64,000 nucleotides of DNA from Glycomyces tritici (GTDB lineage: Bacteria > Actinomycetota > Actinomycetes > Mycobacteriales > Micromonosporaceae), in the NCBI RefSeq assembly GCF_030403505.1, contig NZ_JAUEMJ010000012.1, positions 124,001 through 188,000 on the forward strand. Reading direction: 5' to 3'. The position numbers were made by a program, and so were the translations under genes. The first letter of the stretch is position 1; each line of letters opens with the position of its first letter. Shown here one piece after another: positions 8,522-17,033 of the stretch. Below the pieces are notes generated by a model, which made no database searches, was not told where the DNA came from, and saw only the letters and a program-made list of their open reading frames with translations.

Positions 8522-9403
8522 TCAGTACTCGATCTGCTTGCGGGCCTCTTCGCGTTTGGCGCTGATGGCCGCGTGCTTCTCGCGCAGCCACGCGACCCGG
8601 TTCTCGGCGGTCTCGATCGTGGTCTGCTCGGCCTGCTCGACGAGCACGCCGCGCCGCGCGGCCTCCTCGCGGAATACCTGGTCCAGGCCCGGCAGGAGGG
8701 CCATCACGGGGCCGGTGAAGAACCCGGTCTCGGCCTCCTTCGTCCGGATCCAGCCCTTGTACTCGATCTCGCAGACCACTTGGCGCCGACCGGCTTCGGG
8801 GTCGCGGATGGCGAGGTCGGCGACCATCGCCCAGATCGTGAAGATCGCGGAGGTGGCCTTCTCGGCGACCCAGCCGCGGCCGGGCACGAGCGGCAGGAGG
8901 TTCTCGATGCTCTCGGTGAAGGAGTCGGTGGAGAGCTTCTGGATGATGCCGTCCAGGGAACGCGTGCGGATGGCCTTCACCTTGTGCCATTTGGCGGTCG
9001 AGCCGTCGAAGCCGACCTCTTCGGGGCCGATGTCGATGGTCCCGAAGTTGTCGAGCAGGCCCAGCAGCATCCCGGTGCCCATGGGGGGCTTGCCGCCTGA
9101 GGTGATGAGCTTGCCGAGGCTCCACTGCCACTCCTCCTGCACCGGCGAGGCCGGCAGGGGCAGCCGCCTGAGGAGCTCTTCGAGGTCGCCTTCTTTCAAC
9201 GCGGTCTTGGCGTCGCTCGCGAAATTGACGGCGCCGTCGCGCTTGGCGACCGCATAGCCGGTCGTTGCGTCCACTTTGCTCTTGGCGAGGCCGACGGCGG
9301 CGTCGCGCTTCTCCCGGGCCGCGTCGACGCCCACGTCGACGACCATCTTGCCCGCTTCCTGCGCGCGCTGCTTCATCTGCTCGAGGCGGTCTTTCATTCC
9401 CAT
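8522..9403 (-). CDS. Hypothetical protein with charged coiled-coil N-terminus
   Basis: 293 aa. Residues 1 to about 80 are Lys/Glu/Ala-rich and probably coiled coil. A globular centre contains FGTIDIGPEEVGFDG, and the C-terminus is another charged helix (EKHAAISAKREEARKQIEY). No membrane segment and no recognised family. TATCTT six bases before the ATG at 9403 suggests a leaderless message; an alternative ATG lies two codons in. Confidence 0.75.
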   Translation of the reverse strand: MGMKDRLEQMKQRAQEAGKMVVDVGVDAAREKRDAAVGLAKSKVDATTGYAVAKRDGAVNFASDAKTALKEGDLEELLRRLPLPASPVQEEWQWSLGKLITSGGKPPMGTGMLLGLLDNFGTIDIGPEEVGFDGSTAKWHKVKAIRTRSLDGIIQKLSTDSFTESIENLLPLVPGRGWVAEKATSAIFTIWAMVADLAIRDPEAGRRQVVCEIEYKGWIRTKEAETGFFTGPVMALLPGLDQVFREEAARRGVLVEQAEQTTIETAENRVAWLREKHAAISAKREEARKQIEY

Positions 9404-9497
9404 GCGAGCAAGATACAGGTCGCGGGCCAGTCACCCAGTGGAGCAGCCGTCGCCTACCGTTGGCTGGAGCACCTGCAAGGCCTGCTGAAAGGACCCC

Positions 9498-10700
9498 ATG
9501 ACGCCCGCCCGCGACGACACGCCCCGCCGCCGCCTCGGCCGCGGCGCCTACCGCACCCGCGACGACGCCTACCCGCAGCCGCTGCCGCTGCGGGTGGGCG
9601 ACAACGAGATGCGCGTCGTCAACGAACGCGCCACGGCGGCGGCGCGCCCGAACCGGTCCCGCAGCGACCCGCTCACCGGCCTGCCCAGCCGCAAGCCCAT
9701 GCGGGTCGTGCAGAGCGCCGACCTCCGGCCCGGGCCCGGCGAGGGCGTCGTCTCGGTCGTGGCCGACTCCGGTGCCACCGCGCCCGTCATCGCCGTCGAC
9801 GGCGTGCCCGTCGCCGTCGGCAACGGCCAGCTCGACCTGGTGCTCCCGGCCGGGCCGCACACCGTCGAAGTGCAGAACACCGCCACCGTCGACCCGGTCG
9901 TCGTGCAGGTCGCCGAGCACGGCGCGCACCAGGTGCAGTACTTCGAGGACGGCGTGAGCGGCCACCGCGTCCTCGGCGAGCTGCCCGAGACCGCCGAGTT
10001 CATCCCCACGAACGCGGGCTGCTGGTCCTGGCTGGTCATGGTCTCCGCGATCTGCTGCCTGCCGATGAGCGCGGTCTCGATCCTCATGCCCAGCGAGACC
10101 TGGCACCTGGTCACGGGCATCGTCCTCGGCGCGGTCGCAGTGGTGCTCATCGGCGCGGGCTGGCCCCTGTACCGGCGCACGAAGGCCAAGTACCACCGCG
10201 ACATCGCCCGGCAGCGCCGCGCGCTCCCGCGCGAGCCCGTCGCGTACGGGACCGACGCGATCCTCCTCGGCGCCCAGCCGACCGCCGTGCCGCCGCTGCC
10301 GGAGGGCATGGCCGCGATCGACCTGCACCTCACCTGCGGCCGGCACCTGTGGGCCGGCGGGCGCAAGGCCGCGCACGGCTCGTTCCTGGCCCGCGCCTGG
10401 ACGCGACCGCCGAGCGTGCGCATCAACGGCATCGAGCGCCGCGCCTCCTGGGGGCACTGGCGCTACCTCGTCCCCACGGGCGAATACCAGGTCACGGTGC
10501 TCGTCGACGGCCGCCCGGTGAACCTCGACGTCCCCGAACGCCACACCGGCGGCCCCGGGGCGCAGCGCGACCTCGTCGTCGAAGCCCATGCGGGGCAAGC
10601 GGTCGCGGTCGAAGCCGAGGCGCAGGTGTACGCGGTCTGGCGCTCCGCCACCGGTGAGGTCGAGTCCTTCGAGCCGCGCCTGCGGCTGGAGACCGCCTAA
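9498..10700 (+). CDS. PEGA-like membrane protein (paralog of 23681-25039)
   Basis: 400 aa. Residues about 88-140 contain a PEGA-like beta repeat (VDGVPVAVGNG ... LPAGPHTVEVQ). Two membrane helices follow (about residues 172-192 and 198-218), then a second beta domain with VRINGIERRASW and YLVPTGEYQVTVLVDGRPV. The same order (PEGA-like domain, helix pair, second PEGA-like domain) is found in the 452-aa protein at 23681-25039, so the two are paralogs, and both lie beside WXG100-type genes. AAAGGA precedes the ATG. PEGA domains are common in surface and secretion-associated proteins; a scaffold role next to ESX effectors is inference. Confidence 0.75.
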   Translation: MTPARDDTPRRRLGRGAYRTRDDAYPQPLPLRVGDNEMRVVNERATAAARPNRSRSDPLTGLPSRKPMRVVQSADLRPGPGEGVVSVVADSGATAPVIAVDGVPVAVGNGQLDLVLPAGPHTVEVQNTATVDPVVVQVAEHGAHQVQYFEDGVSGHRVLGELPETAEFIPTNAGCWSWLVMVSAICCLPMSAVSILMPSETWHLVTGIVLGAVAVVLIGAGWPLYRRTKAKYHRDIARQRRALPREPVAYGTDAILLGAQPTAVPPLPEGMAAIDLHLTCGRHLWAGGRKAAHGSFLARAWTRPPSVRINGIERRASWGHWRYLVPTGEYQVTVLVDGRPVNLDVPERHTGGPGAQRDLVVEAHAGQAVAVEAEAQVYAVWRSATGEVESFEPRLRLETA

Positions 10701-11536
10701 CCGTTCAGGATCGCCGCGTACTTCCGTTGCAGCGCAACGAGCTTGTGCGTGAACAGGTGCTCCTGCTCCTGCTTCGGGTCCGCGCCCTGCGTGAGGTTCG
10801 GCGTCGCGTAGACGAACATGCCGCCGCGCGCCATCCACACGACGCGGAGCATCTGCAGCTCGTCCTTCGCGGCCTCGGCCACGGCCCGCGCGGCCCCTGA
10901 ATCCTTGGCCCACACGGTGACCTGCACTGAAGTGTCCAGGAAGTCGTTGATCTTCCCCGCGATCGCACGCCCGATGAGGCTCTTCGTGAAGCGCCCCTCG
11001 GCGATCACGGGCCTGTCCGCCGTGAACGCCGCGGCCTTCGCGAACGCGCCCGGCGCATCGCACCACGCGACGTCGTCGGGCACTTCGCCTCGGCTGGAAC
11101 GGTAGTCGCAGATCAGGTCGGGCAGCCGCTCGGTGTTGCGGAGCACCCAGATCCGGTACGGGAGGACCTCGCCGTCCTCGTCGGCGTCGCATACGCACAG
11201 GCTCTCGAAGGGGACGCCCCCGCGCTCGCCGCGCACGAGCGCCCGCACCCGCTGCACCGGCAGGCCGAGCAGCCGCAGCTGCATGAGCAGCGGCCGCCAC
11301 TGCGGCAGCGCGAACGCCTCGGCGTCGGACTTCGGGTCGGTGAACTCGAGGCGGTTCGGGCGGGCGTTCCGCTTCCACACCTTCGAGGCGTCGTTCACCA
11401 GGTCGGTCCTGGTCCGCGTCGCGTCGAGGGTGGCGTCCCCGACCACCATGTCGCTTACGTAGGCGAGGTTGTCGAGCCGCCGCCAGACCCGGTTGCCGTC
11501 CCGTCGCCCGCCGGCCCGGCCCTCACTGCCCGCCAT
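10697..11536 (-). CDS. Hypothetical protein at the end of the type VII locus 1
   Basis: 279 aa from the ATG at 11536. No membrane segment or known domain. It contains a CVCDADEDGEVLPYRIWVL segment and a region with SLIGRAIAGKINDFL. It is the last gene of a same-strand group with a WXG-type effector, two YbaB-fold proteins and a membrane protein. Its end overlaps the convergent PEGA-like gene by four bases. Function unknown. Confidence 0.7.
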   Translation of the reverse strand: MAGSEGRAGGRRDGNRVWRRLDNLAYVSDMVVGDATLDATRTRTDLVNDASKVWKRNARPNRLEFTDPKSDAEAFALPQWRPLLMQLRLLGLPVQRVRALVRGERGGVPFESLCVCDADEDGEVLPYRIWVLRNTERLPDLICDYRSSRGEVPDDVAWCDAPGAFAKAAAFTADRPVIAEGRFTKSLIGRAIAGKINDFLDTSVQVTVWAKDSGAARAVAEAAKDELQMLRVVWMARGGMFVYATPNLTQGADPKQEQEHLFTHKLVALQRKYAAILNG

Positions 11537-11587
11537 CGCGCGCCGCCTCCCACAGTCGCTGCACCGCAACGAATCCGCGCATCGCGC

Positions 11588-12241
11588 CTACTTCCGGTAG
11601 CGGCGCAGGTCGATGCCCGAGCCGTCGGCGAACGCGATCCGGCGGTACACCCCGGCCGGCTTGAACCGCCGCAGAATCCGGGTCCGGCGCAGCCGGTCCA
11701 CCTCGCCCTCGTACTCGTACTGCGTGCCGCGCACTTCGAGTATCGTCCGGATCGGCACCGGCTCGGTGAACGTGTTCGGATTCCCCGCCCCGCTCAGGAA
11801 CCTCCCGTAGGTGCGCCCCTCGACCGCGACGAACGCGATGCGCCGGTCGGTGAACACCCACAGGCCGCGGCACCGCAGCTCGGGCGTCACCAGGCGGCCC
11901 ATGACCGAGTCCCGGCCTTTGCCGCGCAGGACCACGTTGGGGCCCTTCAGCTTCGATCCGCCGGATCCGTCGGCGCTCGCGCCGCCCAGTCCGTCGCTGA
12001 GCATGGCGAGCACGACCAGCAGCACGACGGAGCCGACGATCCAGGCCAGCGTCAGCGCGGCGGTCTTCCCGACGCGCCGCAGGACCTGCCCGGCCGTCCA
12101 AGGCGGCCTGGGCACGCCCTCGAACACGGGCAGCCTCCACTGCGGGATCCAGTCGATCGTCCGCTCACCGGGCTCCAACCACTGGCGCTCGAGCAGGCCC
12201 GGGGAGTCCAGTTGCAGGTCGAAGCGGGGGTTCCGGGGCAT
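11588..12241 (-). CDS. Membrane protein with C-terminal soluble domain
   Basis: 217 aa. One clear membrane helix near residues 60-82 (LTLAWIVGSVVLLVVLAML) is followed by a Gly/Ser linker and a beta-rich domain with RCRGLWVFTDRRIAFVAVEG. That pattern resembles GRAM/PH-like domains (short-strand FTDRRI). The domain assignment is tentative. It lies between a YbaB-fold gene and the gene at 10697-11536, all on the minus strand. Confidence 0.7.
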   Translation of the reverse strand: MPRNPRFDLQLDSPGLLERQWLEPGERTIDWIPQWRLPVFEGVPRPPWTAGQVLRRVGKTAALTLAWIVGSVVLLVVLAMLSDGLGGASADGSGGSKLKGPNVVLRGKGRDSVMGRLVTPELRCRGLWVFTDRRIAFVAVEGRTYGRFLSGAGNPNTFTEPVPIRTILEVRGTQYEYEGEVDRLRRTRILRRFKPAGVYRRIAFADGSGIDLRRYRK

Positions 12242-12267
12242 CGAGGGCCTCTACTGCCGAGGTCGGG

Positions 12268-12663
12268 CTACAGGCCGCGTTCGCGGTCGAACCGGGCGCG
12301 CATGTCCTCAGGAAGCGTGCTGCGCACCATGCCCATCACGTCCATGCGGTCGCCGAGCAGCGACTGGGCCATCTCGGTCATCTTGACGCCGTACTCGGCC
12401 TTGGCCTGCTCGATGAGCATCATGATCGCCGGCGCGAGGGTCTGGCGCATCCGCATCGCGTACTCGTCGATGCCGATGTGGGCGACCTTTCCCTCGGCGT
12501 CGAGCTTCACGCGCAGGAGGCCGTCGTCCGAGACCACTTCGATCTCGCTGGCGCCCATCTCATCGGCGAGCCGGTTGTACTTCGCCATCATCTGCTCGGC
12601 GTCGGCCTGCATCTGCTCCAGGCGCCGCAGCATCTCCTGCGGGTCGCGGTTGCGGTCGGTCAT
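12268..12663 (-). CDS. YbaB/EbfC-family protein
   Basis: 131 aa. N-terminal helix DPQEMLRRLEQMQADAEQM, a beta sheet with IEVVSDDGLLRVKLDAEGKV and a long C-terminal helix, which is the YbaB/EbfC fold. Classical members are dimeric nucleoid-associated proteins. Here it is the second of two adjacent YbaB-fold genes behind a WXG-type effector, so partnering or chaperoning the secreted protein is equally likely (inference). The start is either ATG at 12663 or GTG at 12669, which would overlap the upstream stop. Confidence 0.85.
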   Translation of the reverse strand: MTDRNRDPQEMLRRLEQMQADAEQMMAKYNRLADEMGASEIEVVSDDGLLRVKLDAEGKVAHIGIDEYAMRMRQTLAPAIMMLIEQAKAEYGVKMTEMAQSLLGDRMDVMGMVRSTLPEDMRARFDRERGL

Positions 12664-12665
12664 CG

Positions 12666-12998
12666 TCACGCCTCCGGCTCGGGGTCGACGCGCGGCAGTC
12701 CGCCGCCGAACACGTTCTCGCTGACGGGCAGGCCCATGATGCGGCTCATCTCCGCGGAGAGCTCGGCCTGGACCTTGTGCTCGGCGGCCCTGATGGTCTC
12801 GACGATCGCCTCGCCGAGCTCCACGCCGCTCAACTGGAACGCGCTGAGTCGCAGATCGAGCTCCCGGAGGTCCCCGGCCGCGCCGGTGACCACGCGGACG
12901 GAACCGTCCTCGCTCACCGCCTCGCCTCGGGCCTCGACGGCGAGGCGCTGAATCTCGCCCGCTTTGCGCTGCATGTCCGCTGTCGGATCCGCGTCCAC
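12666..12998 (-). CDS. YbaB/EbfC-family protein
   Basis: 110 aa. Helix ADMQRKAGEIQRLAVEA, sheet VRVVTGAAGDLRELDL, then a long helix, as in YbaB/EbfC proteins. I chose the GTG at 12998 because AAGGGAGG lies four bases upstream (13003-13010). The open frame extends further, but without such a signal. It forms a translationally coupled pair with the YbaB-fold gene at 12268-12663. Two different YbaB-fold subunits suggest a heterodimer (inference). Confidence 0.82.
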   Translation of the reverse strand: MDADPTADMQRKAGEIQRLAVEARGEAVSEDGSVRVVTGAAGDLRELDLRLSAFQLSGVELGEAIVETIRAAEHKVQAELSAEMSRIMGLPVSENVFGGGLPRVDPEPEA

Positions 12999-13177
12999 GG
13001 CGCCTCCCTTCGATTCCGCGATCGCAATTCGCCCGCGGTTCACCTGCATGTTAACCGGCTCCCGCCCGCATCCGAACGCAGCGTGCGCGCGCCCTCGCGC
13101 AGGCCGCGCCGCCCGGCAGGGCCGGCGGGCGCGCCGCTGCGGCGACGTGCGACCAATGGGACCCGCTGCGCTGCCGG

Positions 13178-13204
13178 CCGGGCCCCAAGCCGTAGCCGGG
13201 GCCC
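13178..13204. terminator. GC hairpin after the locus 1 effector gene
   Basis: Stem CGGGCCCC / GGGGCCCG (8 bp) with an 11-base loop, 12 bases beyond the stop codon of the gene at 13216-14505. It probably reduces read-through into the YbaB-fold genes, which have their own ribosome-binding site. Confidence 0.5.
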
Positions 13205-13215
13205 GCGCCTGCGGG

Positions 13216-14505
13216 TCACTTGCCGTCGAGCTGCCCCTGGAGGTTGCCGAACTCCCCGGCGATGTCGCCGTCGGCCGCCGAATAGTCGTCCGCGCACTGA
13301 CGAAGGCTCGTCGCCGTCCCCGTCTGGGCCGTCGAGAGATCGCCGATCACCTCGGTGAGGCCCTGGCCGGTGTCGGTGTACTTGCTCGCGAAGATCAAGC
13401 CCGGAAGGCCCCAGGTCATCTCCGCGGACGTGGCCTGCTGGGCGACCGACTGGATCGAGTCGGTGTTGCCCGCGAGGCCCTCGAGCGCCCCGGCGGTGGC
13501 CACCAGTTCGTCCGGGTCCACGGCCAGCTGCCCGCCGCTGCCGCGCGAGATACCGCTCTCGTTCGGCATCAACGCATCCAACGCCGCGTTCTTCCCGATG
13601 TCCTTGCCCTGCATGACCGCCCCGAGACCGCCGACGGTGGCGACCGAGAGGCCGGCCTTGGCGCCGATCGCCTTCAGGAAGTCCAGGAAGCCGCCCGCGC
13701 CGCGCAGGATCGTCGGGTTGTCGAGGAGGAACTTCCCGAGGAAGCCGTAGAGCATGCGGAACAGGCGGCTGGCCTCGGAGAACTTCCGGAACGCGCGGCT
13801 GAACATCGAATACGACTTGTAGGCCGCCGAGAGCAGGAACGTCGCCACGGACGCCCCGAACGTGAACGCGCTGGAGGCCAGGGCCAAGAGCCCCCGCATG
13901 ATCAGCCAGGACACCAGCTCGGCGATGATCGACCTGATGACCGCCTCGATGGTCTCGGCCAGGAGCTTCGACCACTCCAGGAGCTGCTGCACGCCCTCGA
14001 CCTCGTGCGCGGCGGCGTAGGCCGAGGCCTCGAGCCCGCCGAGCTGGTTGAACGCGGCGTCCGCCGCTTGGCCGGTCCACGCCGTCAGGTGGCTGTTCAC
14101 CGCGTCGGCCGTCTCGTCCTTGAGCGCGGTGAGGGCCTCCGCGACCTGGCCCCAGACCTCGATCTGGACCTGCATCTCGTCGGGGTCGCCCGAGACCGCG
14201 TGCAGCATCTCCTGCAGGGGGTCCACGAGTTCGAGCACAATGCTCAAGCCGGCGTTGACGAGTGCGTAGACCGGGTCCCGGACGGCGAGCATCGCGTCGA
14301 GGCCGAGGGTGTAGATGTCGCCGGCGAGCCCTGCCGCCGAGGCCATCCGGTCGTCTCCGGCGACGACTCCGTAGATGTCCTCAGCGGTCTTGTAGACGCT
14401 CTTGACGACCGGGGTGCCCTGCGCGATGTCGGTGAGGGTGCCGTCTTCGGTGGGGGTGTCGTACTGCGAGATGTCGGATCCGTACTGATCAGCGTTGCCT
14501 GTCAT
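13216..14505 (-). CDS. WXG-type membrane effector fused to an EspC-like partner domain
   Basis: 429 aa. The N-terminal half has a helical WXG-type domain (DPVYALVNAGLSIVLE near residue 77; AWTGQAADAAF with W143-T-G145) followed by hydrophobic helices (about residues 180-245). The same layout is seen in the protein at 36844-37545. Residues from about 330 on resemble the small EspC/WXG100-like proteins encoded separately elsewhere in the window: VDPDELVATAGALEGL and the end LRQCADDYSAADGDIAGEF, including a YxxxD type VII signal (YSAAD). Effector and partner are therefore apparently one chain. The ATG at 14505 is chosen as the first start that matches the domain. No nuclease-like domain is visible. 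Confidence 0.8.
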   Translation of the reverse strand: MTGNADQYGSDISQYDTPTEDGTLTDIAQGTPVVKSVYKTAEDIYGVVAGDDRMASAAGLAGDIYTLGLDAMLAVRDPVYALVNAGLSIVLELVDPLQEMLHAVSGDPDEMQVQIEVWGQVAEALTALKDETADAVNSHLTAWTGQAADAAFNQLGGLEASAYAAAHEVEGVQQLLEWSKLLAETIEAVIRSIIAELVSWLIMRGLLALASSAFTFGASVATFLLSAAYKSYSMFSRAFRKFSEASRLFRMLYGFLGKFLLDNPTILRGAGGFLDFLKAIGAKAGLSVATVGGLGAVMQGKDIGKNAALDALMPNESGISRGSGGQLAVDPDELVATAGALEGLAGNTDSIQSVAQQATSAEMTWGLPGLIFASKYTDTGQGLTEVIGDLSTAQTGTATSLRQCADDYSAADGDIAGEFGNLQGQLDGK

Positions 14506-14611
14506 GGCATCAGACTCCAGTGGGCCGGGGGATGAACACTCCGTGTCGCTTCGGGGTCGCGACGGGCCCAATCTAACGCATTCGGGCTAACTTCCAGTAG
14601 GCGTCGTTCCC

Positions 14612-15244
14612 TCACATGCGATCAGAGCGGTCGGCCAGCGCGCGGAGGAACGCGACCTCGGCGTGCAGGCCGCGCTTGCCCCGGCGACGAATCCGGTCCC
14701 CGAACGAGACCGCCCACCCGCCCAGGACCGCCCAGGAGCGACGGGGCTTGGCGAGGAGCCCGCGCTCGTCCACGAGATGCCGCGCAACAGCATGGTCCAC
14801 GGCCGAGACCCGGAACAGCCGCTCAGCCGTCGAATCCTCCAGGTGCACTCTGGTTGCCCCTGGGAGCCAACCGCATTCATCGCTCGTGATCACCGGGACC
14901 CACTGCCGGACGACCACCGCCGGGCGGGGGCGCCGCAGCGGGACGGCGACGAAGGCGCCGCCCGGATGCAGGTTCGCGTACTGCACGTGGTCCTCCCCGA
15001 GGGGGACCTTGACCTCGCGCTCCCAGGCGATGGCGTGCCCGCCGCCGACCTGGCCGGAGACGACGTTCCGGAGCGGGCCGGCGCCGATCTCCCCGAAGGT
15101 CCGGGCCATGTGGGGCGCCTGCACGGCCGCGTCGTAGCGCAGGCCCGCCTTCTCCGCGAAGCGGGCCGTGCGGCGGGCGTGCAGACGCTGGTCGACAGAG
15201 TCGACGCCCGCGTTGACGAGGCCTTCGAGCAGCATCTCGACCAT
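14612..15244 (-). CDS. Hypothetical protein, 210 aa
   Basis: Starts at the ATG at 15244 behind GAAGGAG seven bases upstream. Soluble, Arg/Val-rich, with an internal VGGGHAIAWEREVKVPLGED segment and VVVRQWVPVITSDECGWLPG. No family is recognised. It lies between two double-hairpin terminators and the type VII locus, so it is probably transcribed on its own. Confidence 0.6.
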   Translation of the reverse strand: MVEMLLEGLVNAGVDSVDQRLHARRTARFAEKAGLRYDAAVQAPHMARTFGEIGAGPLRNVVSGQVGGGHAIAWEREVKVPLGEDHVQYANLHPGGAFVAVPLRRPRPAVVVRQWVPVITSDECGWLPGATRVHLEDSTAERLFRVSAVDHAVARHLVDERGLLAKPRRSWAVLGGWAVSFGDRIRRRGKRGLHAEVAFLRALADRSDRM

Positions 15245-15264
15245 GTCGTACTCCTTCAGGTAAG

Positions 15265-15295
15265 ACGATGGCCGGGCACGCGGCCCGGCCATCGT
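15265..15295. terminator. Terminator hairpin
   Basis: Perfect 12-bp stem ACGATGGCCGGG / CCCGGCCATCGT with a 7-base loop, upstream of the gene at 14612-15244 and downstream of the operon ending at 15349. Confidence 0.7.
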
Positions 15296-15308
15296 CGCGG
15301 TATGGGTC

Positions 15309-15339
15309 GGGCCGGACGACATCGATCATCGTCCGGCCC
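15309..15339. terminator. Terminator hairpin after the DDPY-tail operon
   Basis: Stem GGGCCGGACGA / TCGTCCGGCCC (11 bp) around a 9-base loop, 10 bases beyond the stop of the gene at 15349-17031. With the hairpin at 15265-15295 it makes a tandem terminator for the minus-strand operon. Confidence 0.7.
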
Positions 15340-15348
15340 GGAATCGGT

Positions 15349-17031
15349 CTACGAGTAGGGGTCTTCTTCTTCGTTGCCGATGCCCCAGACGTCTTCGTCC
15401 TCGGTCAGCCAGGTGCCGGTCTCCTGGTCGCCTTCGCCTTGGCCGCCCATGCCGCGGCCGCCACCGGCGCCGCCCATCATGCCGCCGGCCATGCCGCCGC
15501 GACCTGCGCCGCCCATGCCCTTGCCCATGCCCTTGGGACCGCCGGCACCGCGGCCGCCGCCGGCACCTGCACCGGCTCCGCGGCCGCCACCGGCGCCGCC
15601 CATCATGCCGCCCATGCCGCCGCCCATGCCACCACCGAGGCCGCCGCCGGCGCCACCGCCGAGGCCGCCGCCGGCACCGCCGCCGGGCCCACCACCGGGA
15701 AGCCCGCCGCCGCCGAGGCCGCCACCGCCGAGCCCGCCGCCGGAGGCCAGACCACCGGACAGGTCATCGGGGTCGGGAGTGGAAGGGCTCCACGGGTTGT
15801 CGTCCAACCCGTTGGGGTCGGGGAGGTTCGAGCCCGGACGGTCCGGGTTGCCCGGGAGGTTCGGGTTGTTGGGGTCGAAGTCCCCGGGGCCGGGGCCGGT
15901 CGGAAGGGACGGCGGGTTCATCGGCTTGGGAGAGTCGGGAGGAGTCATGTCGCCGAGGCCGGGAGGGGCGCCGCCGCCGGGAGGGCTGCCGCCGTCGAGA
16001 TCGGGAGTGGGAGGGACAGCGGCGTCGTTGAAGGCCGTCTGCTCCGAGTTCTTCGCCTTCGTATCGATCTCGGAGACCTGCACATTGGCGTTGGTCTTGC
16101 GGTCCATGATGTCGCCGTTGACGATCGTGGCCTGCTCCTGCAGGTCCTCCTGACCGTCGGTGCCCAGGGCGTCGGTCTGGTCCTTGACCCACTGGTCGGT
16201 CGTTTCCTGAGCGTACTGGGAAGGCGTCCTGCCTCCCACGACGTACGCGTTCGGGTAGTCGGTGGCGAACTGGAGCGAGTTCTGGTAGAGCTCATCGCGA
16301 TTGTTCTCGATGTCGGTGATGATGCTCGAGTCGAACCCGGCCCACTCCATCGCGGTCTTGGTCTCGTCGTCCGGGAAGACCTCGCACTTCTGGAAGTACG
16401 CCGGGCGGATGTGGATCTTGTGCGAGCACGCGGCGGCGTCTTCGAGGTGGAACTTCGGCGCGGGGTACACGCACTCGTTGCCGCCCTGCTGGCTGAAGAT
16501 CTCCTCGGCCTTGTCGTTGAGGACCTTGACCGCGCCGCCGTCATCGCCCCAGACGTCGTCGAGGATCGTGCGGCAGTTCTTGATGACCTTTTCCACCTGC
16601 TCCTCGAAGGCGTCGTAGTCATCGCCTTCCCAGTCCTCGGAGAGCGTGGAGAGGCCGGCCTTGAGGTCCTCGGGCACGTTGTAGAGCTCGGAATAGAACG
16701 TCTGCCACTCCGAGCTGATCTTCTCGATCGAGTACTCATCGGCTGGCGAGGGGCGCACCGAGGCGACGAGCGAGGCTACCGACTCGCCATTCGGCAGCGC
16801 GTAGGACTGAATGTCTCGCGCAGGTCGGATATTGGCAGTCTGCCCCTTCATGGGAACCGCCGACATGAGCCGGAGCCATGCCTCCTCAGCCGGTTCGACG
16901 ACCTTGGCAGTGCATTCGCTGAGGCTGCAGCTCGGCGTCTTCACCAGCTCCGAGATACGGGCCTGGATCGCGGAATCCTCGATCCCGGCCTTGGCGTCGC
17001 CGTACTCTTCCTTCTCGAATTCATCGGCCAT
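15349..17031 (-). CDS. DDPY-tail type VII-like secreted protein, copy A
   Basis: 560 aa, one of three paralogs (also 21993-23591 and 61390-63258). Shared features in order: CSLSEC (C35, C40); PAEEAW and MSAVPMKGQ; a WXG-type helix with LSEDWEGDDYDAFEEQV; QGG followed by YPAPKF; HIRPAYFQKC. A long Pro/Gly/Asp linker and a Gly/Met-rich stretch (about residues 395-535, several GGG repeats) follow. The tail is WLTEDEDVWGIGNEEEDPYS. The WxG motif and helical core suggest a WXG100-superfamily substrate. The C-terminal tail may be an export or assembly signal (inference). It starts two bases after the lipoprotein gene and shares an operon with a TWxNLQ small partner. Confidence 0.8.
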   Translation of the reverse strand: MADEFEKEEYGDAKAGIEDSAIQARISELVKTPSCSLSECTAKVVEPAEEAWLRLMSAVPMKGQTANIRPARDIQSYALPNGESVASLVASVRPSPADEYSIEKISSEWQTFYSELYNVPEDLKAGLSTLSEDWEGDDYDAFEEQVEKVIKNCRTILDDVWGDDGGAVKVLNDKAEEIFSQQGGNECVYPAPKFHLEDAAACSHKIHIRPAYFQKCEVFPDDETKTAMEWAGFDSSIITDIENNRDELYQNSLQFATDYPNAYVVGGRTPSQYAQETTDQWVKDQTDALGTDGQEDLQEQATIVNGDIMDRKTNANVQVSEIDTKAKNSEQTAFNDAAVPPTPDLDGGSPPGGGAPPGLGDMTPPDSPKPMNPPSLPTGPGPGDFDPNNPNLPGNPDRPGSNLPDPNGLDDNPWSPSTPDPDDLSGGLASGGGLGGGGLGGGGLPGGGPGGGAGGGLGGGAGGGLGGGMGGGMGGMMGGAGGGRGAGAGAGGGRGAGGPKGMGKGMGGAGRGGMAGGMMGGAGGGRGMGGQGEGDQETGTWLTEDEDVWGIGNEEEDPYS

Positions 17032-17033
17032 GA

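Noticed and set aside
7416..11378. Very long open frame on the minus strand (about 1320 codons).
   Set aside because: Arg/Gly/Ala-rich translation with no domain; it is the shadow of real genes on both strands in GC-rich DNA.
15370..15750. CRISPR-like or other repeat array in the Gly/Met-rich part of the DDPY-tail gene.
   Set aside because: Irregular GGC/GGT codon repeats without uniform units or spacers; explained by low-complexity protein.
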